Below, in pieces: positions 6,994 to 13,055 of a DNA stretch of 16,810 nt. The notes under the pieces were generated by a model, which was not told where the DNA came from, searched no databases, and saw only the letters and a program-made list of their open reading frames with translations. The DNA is taken from the NCBI GenBank assembly GCA_020853455.1, contig JADYYV010000256.1, positions 1 through 16,810 of the forward strand. Direction: 5' to 3'. How positions within the stretch are numbered: position 1 is the stretch's first letter; each line of letters begins with the position of its first letter. A program made the translations under genes and the position numbers. The stretch comes from Alphaproteobacteria bacterium (lineage in GTDB: Bacteria; Pseudomonadota; Alphaproteobacteria; Micavibrionales; UBA2020).

Positions 6994-8910
6994 ATGGCCG
7001 TCAAAATCAACGAAGTTATGGCGTATTTCGACCGCACGTCGGACCAGTTCCTCTCGCGCGAGGAATTCAAGGCGCGGCTGAAGTACGGAAAGCCGCTGCG
7101 GATCAAATACGGCGTCGATGTGCGCACGCCGACCCTGCATATCGGCCATGCCGTCAACCTGTGGCTGATGCGGTATTTGCAGGACCGCGGGCACAAGGTT
7201 ATTTTCGTGATCGGCGATTTCACGACCCGCATCGGCGACCCCGACGGGCGGCTGGACACCTGTTCCGACATTCCGGTCGACGAGGTGGAGCAGAACATCG
7301 CCACCTTCATCGAACAGGCGCGCATGGTCTTGCGCTTCGACGACCCGAAACTGATCGAGGTGCGCCGCAATTCCGAATGGTACGACAAGATGCATATGCG
7401 GGAATTCATGGATCTCGCATCCCTTGTCACCCATGCACGGCTGATGGCGCGCGACATGTTCCAGATGCGCCTTGCGCAGGGGCGCGAGATTTACGTGCAG
7501 GAAATGCTGTACCCGATTTTGCAGGGCTATGACTCGCTGGTCGTGGAATCCGATCTTGCCATCGTCGGCTCCGACCAGTTTTTCAATGAATCGATCGGCA
7601 GGCTTTTGCAGGAAAAGCACGGCAAAAAACCGCAGACGCTGATCACCACCAAAATCACCCCCGGCACCGACGGGCGCGGCAAGCAATCGAAAAGCATGGG
7701 CAACTATATCGGCCTGCTGCACAGCCCGCGCGACAAATTCGGCCGCATCATGAGCATCCCCGACCATTTGATCGAGGAATATTTCCGCGTCTATACCGAC
7801 GTTCCCTATTCGGAAATTTCGGGCTTCAAGGCGATGATCGGCAAAAAGCCGCGCGACGCGAAAGTGGCGCTGGCGACGGCGCTGGTCGAGCGTTATCACG
7901 GCGCGGAAGTGGCCGAAGGCGAGCGCGACTGGTTCGAAAACACCATTTCACGCGGGCAGGTGCCGGAAAACCTGCCGGTGCTGGGGCTTGTCAGCCCGAA
8001 GATCGAGGCGTTCGACCTTGTGCAGATGGCGCGGCCCGGCAAAAGCAAATCCGACACCAAACGCCTGATGGCGCAGGGCGGGGTGGAGCTGAACGGCAAG
8101 AAGCTGAAAGACCCCGACCAGAAACTGGTCGTATCGCCGCATGAGATTCTGAAGGTCGGCAAGCGCAACTGGTTCCGCATCGAAATCGTCAAGCTGAACA
8201 ACCTGACGACCAAGGGGCTGAACCTCAGCCCGATGATGCCCGAAGACATCGACTTCATGGTGAAATACGTTCCCAACTGGGAAATGGTCAAGCATCTCGA
8301 CAAGGAAGTGGAGACGAAAAAGCCGAGCGTGAATTTGGCGCGCGAAGCCTTCAAGAAACTGATCCTGTCGCCGGAGCCGCGCCACGACTGGCTGTGGAAG
8401 ATCGCCGACAAGAAAGAACCCGAAAAGATCCTTGGTGTCGCGCATCTGCGCCGCGACGGGCAGAAGGCGGAGAAAAACGTCTGGCTGACGCCCGAAGGCA
8501 TGAGCCGCGAATATATCCTGAGCGAAGCGCTGATGGCGGTGAACGAACACGCCTTCGCCGCGCTCGGCCTCAATGCGCTGGCCTTCAAGGATGCGTTTGC
8601 CTTTGCCACGGCACCCAAGGATCTCGACGTGCTGCAACGCTCCATGATTACGATGGAGGCAAGCCAGCTGAACCGCGAGGACGCCTTCGGCACCGTCGGC
8701 TTTACCAATGACGGCTGGGACATGCTGCAGGCATGGCGGCGCACGATGTCGCCCTGGCTGTTTCAGAACACCCCGAAAAGCCCCGCGCAGCAGGCGCAGG
8801 AAATAAAACCCGAACCGCCCGCGCCGCCGAAACCAGCAGCGCGCGCCAAGGTCAAAAACCCGTTCGAGATGGAAATGACAGGGCCGAAGCCGAAAGGTTC
8901 CGGCGACTAA
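6994..8910 (+). CDS. tyrS: Tyrosyl-tRNA synthetase paralog 1 with C-terminal GNAT-like domain
   Basis: 638 residues, against ~400-430 for ordinary TyrRS. Residues 1-340 are a class I catalytic core of the TyrZ/Thermus type: HIGH at 49-52 and KQSKS at 230-234 (KMSKS signature). Tyrosine-binding residues are retained: Asp42, Asp82, Tyr173, Gln177 and Asp180 by alignment with Bacillus TyrRS. Residues 340-400 are an S4 RNA-binding domain (ARPGKSKSDTKRLMAQGGV). Residues ~408-585 resemble a RimJ/RimL-type GNAT domain, but the acetyl-CoA pyrophosphate loop is not recognisable. A Pro/Lys-rich tail follows. Oddities: IGDPDG replaces the usual IGDPSG, the following TRP motif is lost (DTCSDIP), and GVDV replaces GxDP. 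The start has a strong AAGGGG ribosome-binding site. It converges with and overlaps the LysR stop by three bases. Confidence 0.9.
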   Translation: MAVKINEVMAYFDRTSDQFLSREEFKARLKYGKPLRIKYGVDVRTPTLHIGHAVNLWLMRYLQDRGHKVIFVIGDFTTRIGDPDGRLDTCSDIPVDEVEQNIATFIEQARMVLRFDDPKLIEVRRNSEWYDKMHMREFMDLASLVTHARLMARDMFQMRLAQGREIYVQEMLYPILQGYDSLVVESDLAIVGSDQFFNESIGRLLQEKHGKKPQTLITTKITPGTDGRGKQSKSMGNYIGLLHSPRDKFGRIMSIPDHLIEEYFRVYTDVPYSEISGFKAMIGKKPRDAKVALATALVERYHGAEVAEGERDWFENTISRGQVPENLPVLGLVSPKIEAFDLVQMARPGKSKSDTKRLMAQGGVELNGKKLKDPDQKLVVSPHEILKVGKRNWFRIEIVKLNNLTTKGLNLSPMMPEDIDFMVKYVPNWEMVKHLDKEVETKKPSVNLAREAFKKLILSPEPRHDWLWKIADKKEPEKILGVAHLRRDGQKAEKNVWLTPEGMSREYILSEALMAVNEHAFAALGLNALAFKDAFAFATAPKDLDVLQRSMITMEASQLNREDAFGTVGFTNDGWDMLQAWRRTMSPWLFQNTPKSPAQQAQEIKPEPPAPPKPAARAKVKNPFEMEMTGPKPKGSGD

Positions 8911-9755
8911 GCCGCAAAAAACGCGCGTATCGCGCTGTTGATCGCCTGCATCGTCTTGATGTTTTTATTCTCCACGCGGTAAATCAGGCAGTGTTCGTCA
9001 TGGAACACCGGCGCTTTTTCGACGCGCTGCATTTTGTGTTTCGTGCGTGCCGCCACGCGGGCGGGCATGATGCCGGTGCCGCCGCCATGCGCGGTTAAAT
9101 CACCGATGACTTCGAGGCTGGAGCAGGTGAGGGTGCGGGAAAACGTGACGCCCGCTTTTTTCAGCTTCTTCATGATGCCTTGCGTCTGCAAAAGGTCGGG
9201 GTCGCAGATCAGCACATCGGGAATATCGCGCGCCTTGTCCTTCACCCACAGCGTCACTTCATCCGTCGCCAGCGTATGGATGACAAGATCGGGGTGCTGC
9301 ACGGGGTTCACGACGATGCCGATATCGGTTTTCATGCTCACGACATCTTCGGCCACCTTGCGCGATATATCGTGGCGCAGGCGGAAATCGAGCTTCGGGT
9401 GCTGTTTCATCAATGCCGGAATGATATGCGCCAGCAGGTTCATGCCCATCGACGGATGGCAGCCGATGGAATAGCTGCCCTGAATCTCGTGCTGCGACGC
9501 CAGCGCGCCCGCCTTTACGTCATCCCATGCCTGCATCAGCTGTTTGGCGTGTGCCAGCAATTGCCTGCCCGCGGGCGTCAGCGTCACGCCGCGCTTGCTG
9601 CGCACCAGCAAGGGCGTGCCCACGCTGTCCTCCAGCCGCTGCATGGCGAGCGACAGCGACGGCTGGCTGATGCCAAGACGCTCCGCCGCGCGGCTGACGT
9701 TCAATGTCGTGGCCACTTCGGCGAAATAGGAAAGATCGGCGGGGGAGGGCATCAT
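8907..9755 (-). CDS. LysR-family transcriptional regulator
   Basis: 282 residues from the ATG at 9753-9755. The N-terminal winged helix-turn-helix is clear (DLSYFAEVATTLNVSRAAER followed by LGISQPSLSLAMQRLED, then TPAGRQLL). The remainder is a periplasmic-binding-like effector domain. A GTG at 9764 in the same frame is an alternative start, but AGGTGA lies 5 bases before the chosen ATG. It is divergent from the DOPA-dioxygenase gene, the usual geometry for a LysR protein and its target. Its effector is unknown; an aromatic amino acid or catechol would fit the neighbourhood, but this is inference. Its stop overlaps the tyrS1 stop on the opposite strand. Confidence 0.9.
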   Translation of the reverse strand: MMPSPADLSYFAEVATTLNVSRAAERLGISQPSLSLAMQRLEDSVGTPLLVRSKRGVTLTPAGRQLLAHAKQLMQAWDDVKAGALASQHEIQGSYSIGCHPSMGMNLLAHIIPALMKQHPKLDFRLRHDISRKVAEDVVSMKTDIGIVVNPVQHPDLVIHTLATDEVTLWVKDKARDIPDVLICDPDLLQTQGIMKKLKKAGVTFSRTLTCSSLEVIGDLTAHGGGTGIMPARVAARTKHKMQRVEKAPVFHDEHCLIYRVENKNIKTMQAINSAIRAFFAA

Positions 9756-9768
9756 AGGAATCACCTAT
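9754..9768. promoter_or_regulatory. Candidate LysR-type operator at the lysR start codon
   Basis: ATAGG-AATCA-CCTAT is a perfect 5-bp inverted repeat. It contains the T-N11-A arrangement typical of LysR binding sites (T9755, A9767). It overlaps the regulator's own start codon and lies in the divergent gap facing the dioxygenase gene. A second CCTAT is at 9795-9799, 31 bp away. On the minus strand a perfect TATAAT is found at 9794-9789, a likely -10 for lysR, but without a convincing -35. Confidence 0.5.
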
Positions 9769-9865
9769 CGTAAAGATTGAACCTTAATATTATACCTATG
9801 CAATGCCGCTGGCTAGGGTTGTGTCACGAACCAAAACACACACAAACCAAAAAGGAAACCAGACC

Positions 9866-10288
9866 ATGTGCGGAAATTATTTCAACTTCCATGCTAACCG
9901 TAACGAACCGGCGGGGCCTGTCGCCACCGCCTACCATCTCCACATCTATTTCCAGCCCGGCACGCAAGCCGAGAAGGATGCGGTCAGCGTCGCCAAGAAA
10001 CTGGGCGAGAACTTCCCCTGGGCGGTCGAGGATAGCCACCGCGTCGGCCTTGTCGGCCCGCATACGCAGGCCAATATCGGCGTCACCATCACGCCGGAAT
10101 CCTTCGGCGAGGTGGTCAGCTGGCTGCAATTGAATGCGAAGGGGCTTTCCATCCTTATCCACCCGCGCACGGGGGACGAGATCGTGGACCACAAGGACGC
10201 GGCGATGTGGCTCGGCAAACCGGTCGCCTTCAACGAGAAGTTCTTCGACAGCCTGAAACCCGCCACGCCGAAGGCGCCGAAACTCTAA
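9866..10288 (+). CDS. DOPA 4,5-dioxygenase family protein
   Basis: 140 residues from the ATG at 9866, with AAGGAAA about 10 bases upstream; an in-frame ATG at 9803 has no comparable site. The protein matches the small DOPA-dioxygenase family (fungal and bacterial DODA). It has YHLHIYF (His24, His26), GLVGPH (His66), then WLQLNAKGLSILIHP and RTGDEIVDH (His99, His109), then MWLGKPV. Characterised members are metal-dependent extradiol dioxygenases. They open the ring of L-DOPA between C4 and C5, giving a seco-DOPA that cyclises to betalamic acid. The natural substrate of this bacterial copy may be another catechol. There is no signal peptide, so it is cytoplasmic. It is divergent from the LysR gene, lies between two TyrRS paralogs, and is followed by a strong terminator. 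Confidence 0.85.
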   Translation: MCGNYFNFHANRNEPAGPVATAYHLHIYFQPGTQAEKDAVSVAKKLGENFPWAVEDSHRVGLVGPHTQANIGVTITPESFGEVVSWLQLNAKGLSILIHPRTGDEIVDHKDAAMWLGKPVAFNEKFFDSLKPATPKAPKL

Positions 10289-10300
10289 CCGCTATGCTTC

Positions 10301-10336
10301 CCCCTCTCCCGTAAACGGGAGAGGGGATTTTCTTTT
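10301..10336 (+). terminator. Rho-independent terminator after the dioxygenase gene
   Basis: CCCCTCTCCCGT (10301-10312) pairs perfectly with ACGGGAGAGGGG (10315-10326) and is followed by TTTTCTTTT. The gene stop is 13 bases upstream. This separates dioxygenase transcription from tyrS2. The stem sequence belongs to the same GGGAGAGGG palindrome family seen at 12868-12973. Confidence 0.85.
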
Positions 10337-10342
10337 ATGAAA

Positions 10343-10374
10343 ACATTTGTGCTTTGCAACAAATGTGTTATAGT
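10343..10374 (+). promoter_or_regulatory. Promoter with overlapping operator-like dyad for the leader-tyrS2 unit
   Basis: TTGTGC (10347-10352) and TATAGT (10369-10374), 16 bases apart, make a plausible sigma-70 promoter. The expected transcription start, about 7 bases after the -10 box, falls on or beside the A of the leader-peptide ATG at 10381. A perfect 8-bp inverted repeat, ACATTTGT-N8-ACAAATGT (10343-10366), covers the -35 box and most of the spacer. A bound dimer there would block RNA polymerase. Confidence 0.6.
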
Positions 10375-10380
10375 AAACCC

Positions 10381-10437
10381 ATGAAAATCGCCGTTCGCAC
10401 ATATTCATATTCGAACTATTACCCCAACCGGGGTTAA
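10381..10437 (+). CDS. Tyrosine-rich leader peptide upstream of tyrS2
   Basis: An 18-residue ORF, MKIAVR followed by TYSYSNYYPNRG, ending in TAA at 10435-10437. Four of the seven residues 8-14 are tyrosine (codons at 10402, 10408, 10417 and 10420), immediately before a GC-rich hairpin. The ORF sits in the 5' region of a tyrosyl-tRNA synthetase gene, 64 bases before its start. That is the classic layout of an amino-acid attenuation leader, in which ribosome pausing at the codons of the scarce amino acid alters downstream RNA folding. There is no Shine-Dalgarno, and the promoter spacing predicts a leaderless mRNA starting at or next to the AUG. Leaderless trpL of Sinorhizobium is a known alphaproteobacterial precedent. 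Translation and function are inferred. Confidence 0.7.
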   Translation: MKIAVRTYSYSNYYPNRG

Positions 10438-10461
10438 GCGTATTTTTGCCCACAGGGGCGC
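10421..10461 (+). promoter_or_regulatory. Candidate attenuator hairpins between leader peptide and tyrS2
   Basis: ACCCC-AACC-GGGGT (10421-10434) forms a hairpin that begins at the last Tyr codon and includes the leader's final codons; a TTTTT run follows at 10443-10447. A second hairpin, GCCC-ACAG-GGGC (10448-10459), follows at once. The CCCC at 10422-10425 could instead pair with GGGG at 10455-10458, so the structures are mutually exclusive. GTTCG/CGAAC (10393-10397, 10412-10416) gives a further stem over the Tyr codons. The U-run is 8 bases from the first stem, so a transcriptional, translational or Rho-dependent mechanism cannot be chosen from sequence alone. Confidence 0.5.
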
Positions 10462-10501
10462 AATCCGGCATTAGAATGTAATCCATGACATGGGATCCGC
10501 C

Positions 10502-12847
10502 ATGAGCGTCAAGGCTATCAACGATATTCTCGCGTTTTTCGAACGCACCTCCGACCAGTTTTTCTCGAAAGACGAACTGCGCGCGAAACTGCGCGACGGC
10601 AAAAAACTGCGCATCAAATACGGCGTCGACGTTACCGCGCCCACGCTGCATATCGGCCATGCGGTCAACCTGTGGCTGATGCGCCATTTGCAGGACAGGG
10701 GGCACAAGGTTGTGTTCCTGATCGGCGATTACACCACGCGCATCGGCGACCCGTCCGGCAAATCGGATACGCGCCCCGTCATCCCGCGCGAGGAGATCGA
10801 GAACAACGCCCGCCTGTTTATCGATCAGGCGCGCATGGTGCTGCGGTTCGATGATCCGAACCTGCTGGAAATCCGCCGCAATTCCGAATGGCTGGATAAA
10901 CTGTCGTCGCAGGATTTATTGAACCTGCTGTCGATGGTCACGCATGCCCGCCTGATTTCGCGCGACATGTTCCAACAGCGGATCGAGCAGGGGCGCGACA
11001 TCCATATGCACGAAATGATCTACCCGGTTTTGCAGGGCTACGATTCCGTGGCCGTGCAGGCGGATATGACGATCATCGGGTCCGACCAGCTGTTCAACGA
11101 AATGATGGGCCGGTTTTTTCAGGAACGCATGGGGCAAAAACCCCAGACGATCGTAACGACCCAGATCACCCCCGGCATCGACGGCAAGGCCAAGCAATCG
11201 AAAAGCCTTGGCAACTATATCGGCCTGGCGCACAGCCCGCGCGACAAATTCGGCCGCGTCATGAGCATACCGGATGAGCTGATCGGCGATTACTTCCGCG
11301 TCTACACCGATTTGCCGATGACGGAAATTGCCGAGCTGAAAAAGCTGATCGCAAACAAGCCGCGCGACGCGAAACTGAAACTGGCAAGCGCCATCGTCGC
11401 GCGCTACCACGGCGCGCAGGTCGCGCAATGGGAAACCGAATGGTTTGAAAACACCATCTCGCGCGGGCAGATGCCCGACGATATCCCGACGCTGGCGGTC
11501 ATGGACCCCGAAATCGTGGCGGTCGAACTGGTCGCGCTGGCGCGGCCCGGCAAAAGCAAATCAGACACGCGCCGGCTGATCCAGCAGGGCGGGGTGGAGA
11601 TCAACGGCGACAAATTGCTGGCCGCCGACGAAAAACTGATGGTGCGCACCGGCGATATTTTAAAAGTCGGCAAACGCAGCTGGTACAAGATCGAGGTTGT
11701 GCGCGCCAAAAGCCTGATTACCGAACACCTGCGGCTCGACCCGCTGGAGCTTGCCGATCTCGACCTGATGACGGCGTATCTGCCGGCATGGGAAATCGTG
11801 AAATACCTCACGAAACCGCTGTCGGCATGGGTCAACGGCGGCAACGCGCCCCTGCAAATGAAATCCATCGCGCCGCCCGGCGAAGCGTCAAAGGTCGCGG
11901 CGTCGGTCGCGCGCGAAGTGTTCCGCAAGGTGATTTCCAAGCCGGAGCCCAAGGACGAATGGCTGTGGAAAATCTCGAAAAACGCGGAACCCGAAACGCC
12001 GGTCGGCATCGCGCATCTGCGCCGCGATTTTGAACACGGCAACCAGAACGTCTGGCTTGCCCCGCAGGCGCAGGACCCGGCGCTGGCGCAGGAAGCGATG
12101 AACGCGATCAACCAGCACGCCTTCACCGATCTTGGTTTCAACACCATGATCTTCAAGGAAGCGTTCAGCCATGTCGCGCGCGACGAAGGCGACCTGAAGG
12201 CGACGATGATGAAGATCGAACCGGCAGCAAGGCCCATCGACACCGCGGCCACCACCTTCGGCGTGACCAAGGCAGCATGGCAGCAGGCGCATCCCGCCGC
12301 CGTCACCGCAGCGCCGCCCGCCGCCGCTGCGCCGCCGCCCGCAACGCCCCCGTTGCCGCCCATAAATCCGCTGATCGAAGAAGAATTGATGCGCATGGCT
12401 GCCGCTGCCGCAGCTCCAGCTCCGCTGCCGGCTATTACGCCGCCGATAACGCCGCCGCCTGCGGTGGGCGCGCCGCTGCCTGTCGCGCCCGTATCGCCGC
12501 AGCCCGTGATGCCGGGATTACCCGCGCAGGCTTTCTCCACGCAGACCATCACGCCGATGACAACGCCGATGCAAAGCCTGACGCTGCCTGTCGCGGGCGC
12601 GCCCCTGCCGGCCGCCGGCACACCCGCCGCCGGAATACCTGTCACCGGAATACCTGTCACCGGCGCGCCGCCGCTCAGCCTTGCGCAGGCGATGCAGCAA
12701 AGCGCCGCGCCGATGCAGCCCGCGCCGCGCCACCCGCTCGCCCCCGCGCTCCCCTTCGCGCAGGCGCAGGCCCCCGTGCAACCCGCCCCGCCACCTGTCG
12801 CACCGCCGCCCCCCGTGCCGCCGAAGCCGAGGACGGGAAAAAAATAA
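10502..12847 (+). CDS. tyrS: Tyrosyl-tRNA synthetase paralog 2 with GNAT-like domain and Pro/Ala-rich tail
   Basis: 781 residues, an exceptionally long TyrRS. It is collinear with paralog 1. Catalytic core: HIGH 50-53, KQSKS 231-235, tyrosine-site Asp43, Asp83, Tyr174, Gln178, Asp181. S4 domain: about 340-400. RimJ/RimL-like GNAT domain: about 410-590, starting LRLDPLELADLDL. Unlike paralog 1 it keeps the canonical IGDPSG and DTRP motifs, so it is the better candidate for the housekeeping enzyme. Residues ~595-781 are a Pro/Ala-rich, probably disordered tail with a PVTGIPVTG repeat, ending in PPKPRTGKK. ATG 10502 was chosen over 10490: it aligns with paralog 1 (MSVK/MAVK) and has GGGA 6 bases upstream. 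Expression is probably controlled by the Tyr leader and dyad upstream. Confidence 0.9.
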   Translation: MSVKAINDILAFFERTSDQFFSKDELRAKLRDGKKLRIKYGVDVTAPTLHIGHAVNLWLMRHLQDRGHKVVFLIGDYTTRIGDPSGKSDTRPVIPREEIENNARLFIDQARMVLRFDDPNLLEIRRNSEWLDKLSSQDLLNLLSMVTHARLISRDMFQQRIEQGRDIHMHEMIYPVLQGYDSVAVQADMTIIGSDQLFNEMMGRFFQERMGQKPQTIVTTQITPGIDGKAKQSKSLGNYIGLAHSPRDKFGRVMSIPDELIGDYFRVYTDLPMTEIAELKKLIANKPRDAKLKLASAIVARYHGAQVAQWETEWFENTISRGQMPDDIPTLAVMDPEIVAVELVALARPGKSKSDTRRLIQQGGVEINGDKLLAADEKLMVRTGDILKVGKRSWYKIEVVRAKSLITEHLRLDPLELADLDLMTAYLPAWEIVKYLTKPLSAWVNGGNAPLQMKSIAPPGEASKVAASVAREVFRKVISKPEPKDEWLWKISKNAEPETPVGIAHLRRDFEHGNQNVWLAPQAQDPALAQEAMNAINQHAFTDLGFNTMIFKEAFSHVARDEGDLKATMMKIEPAARPIDTAATTFGVTKAAWQQAHPAAVTAAPPAAAAPPPATPPLPPINPLIEEELMRMAAAAAAPAPLPAITPPITPPPAVGAPLPVAPVSPQPVMPGLPAQAFSTQTITPMTTPMQSLTLPVAGAPLPAAGTPAAGIPVTGIPVTGAPPLSLAQAMQQSAAPMQPAPRHPLAPALPFAQAQAPVQPAPPPVAPPPPVPPKPRTGKK
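12631..12660 (+). repeat. 15-bp tandem duplication in the tyrS2 tail
   Basis: CGGAATACCTGTCAC occurs twice head to tail (12631-12645 and 12646-12660). It encodes the repeated GIPVT in the Pro/Ala-rich tail. The repeat keeps the reading frame and suggests that the tail grows by slippage or duplication. Confidence 0.8.
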
Positions 12848-12867
12848 TCATCGTACCCGCGCAGATC

Positions 12868-12973
12868 CCCTCTCCCGTTTTACGGGAGAGGGCCAGGGTG
12901 AGGGTAAGTCGTTGCAGGATTCTGCCCGTCACACACCCTCACCCCGACCCTCTCCCGCAAGGGCGGGAGAGGG
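12868..12973. repeat. REP/BIME-like palindromic element after tyrS2
   Basis: Two hairpins of one family, CCCTCTCCCGT-TTT-ACGGGAGAGGG (12868-12892) and CCCTCTCCCGC-AAGG-GCGGGAGAGGG (12948-12973), bracket an inner inverted pair, GGGTGAGGG (12896-12904) and CCCTCACCC (12936-12944). The whole unit is nearly self-complementary. It begins 20 bases after the tyrS2 stop and probably stabilises or terminates that mRNA, although it lacks a U-tract. The stem is shared with the terminator at 10301. Such GGGAGAGGG palindromes are common dispersed intergenic repeats in proteobacteria. Confidence 0.75.
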
Positions 12974-13055
12974 GGCAAGCGCCTGATTTCATTGCCCCGT
13001 AAGCCAAGGCTGGACATATGGCATATCCGCATGTATCTTCAATCCCGCATCAAAC

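Noticed and set aside
6531..7532. 333-codon plus-strand ORF spanning the SET gene and the start of tyrS1
   Set aside because: It crosses the starts of two divergent, clearly conserved genes in the wrong frame.
6910..7899. 329-codon minus-strand ORF inside tyrS1
   Set aside because: Antisense to the conserved HIGH/KMSKS catalytic core; no recognisable family.
6994..8910. tyrS1 as a decaying pseudogene copy
   Set aside because: The frame is intact for 638 codons, HIGH/KMSKS and the tyrosine ligands are kept, and it has a strong ribosome-binding site.
9803..9865. Longer start or upstream leader peptide for the dioxygenase gene
   Set aside because: The extension has no family similarity, AAGGAAA positions the 9866 start, and no aromatic-rich short ORF is present in this gap.
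11404..12660. 418-codon minus-strand ORF inside tyrS2
   Set aside because: It mirrors the GC-rich tyrS2 sequence; the Gly/Ala-rich part is the complement of the Pro/Ala tail.
12277..13002. 241-codon plus-strand ORF over the tyrS2 tail and repeats
   Set aside because: An out-of-frame reading of low-complexity sequence that ends in the palindromic repeat. The PSPRPSP-like peptides it and its neighbours contain are known artefacts of this repeat family.
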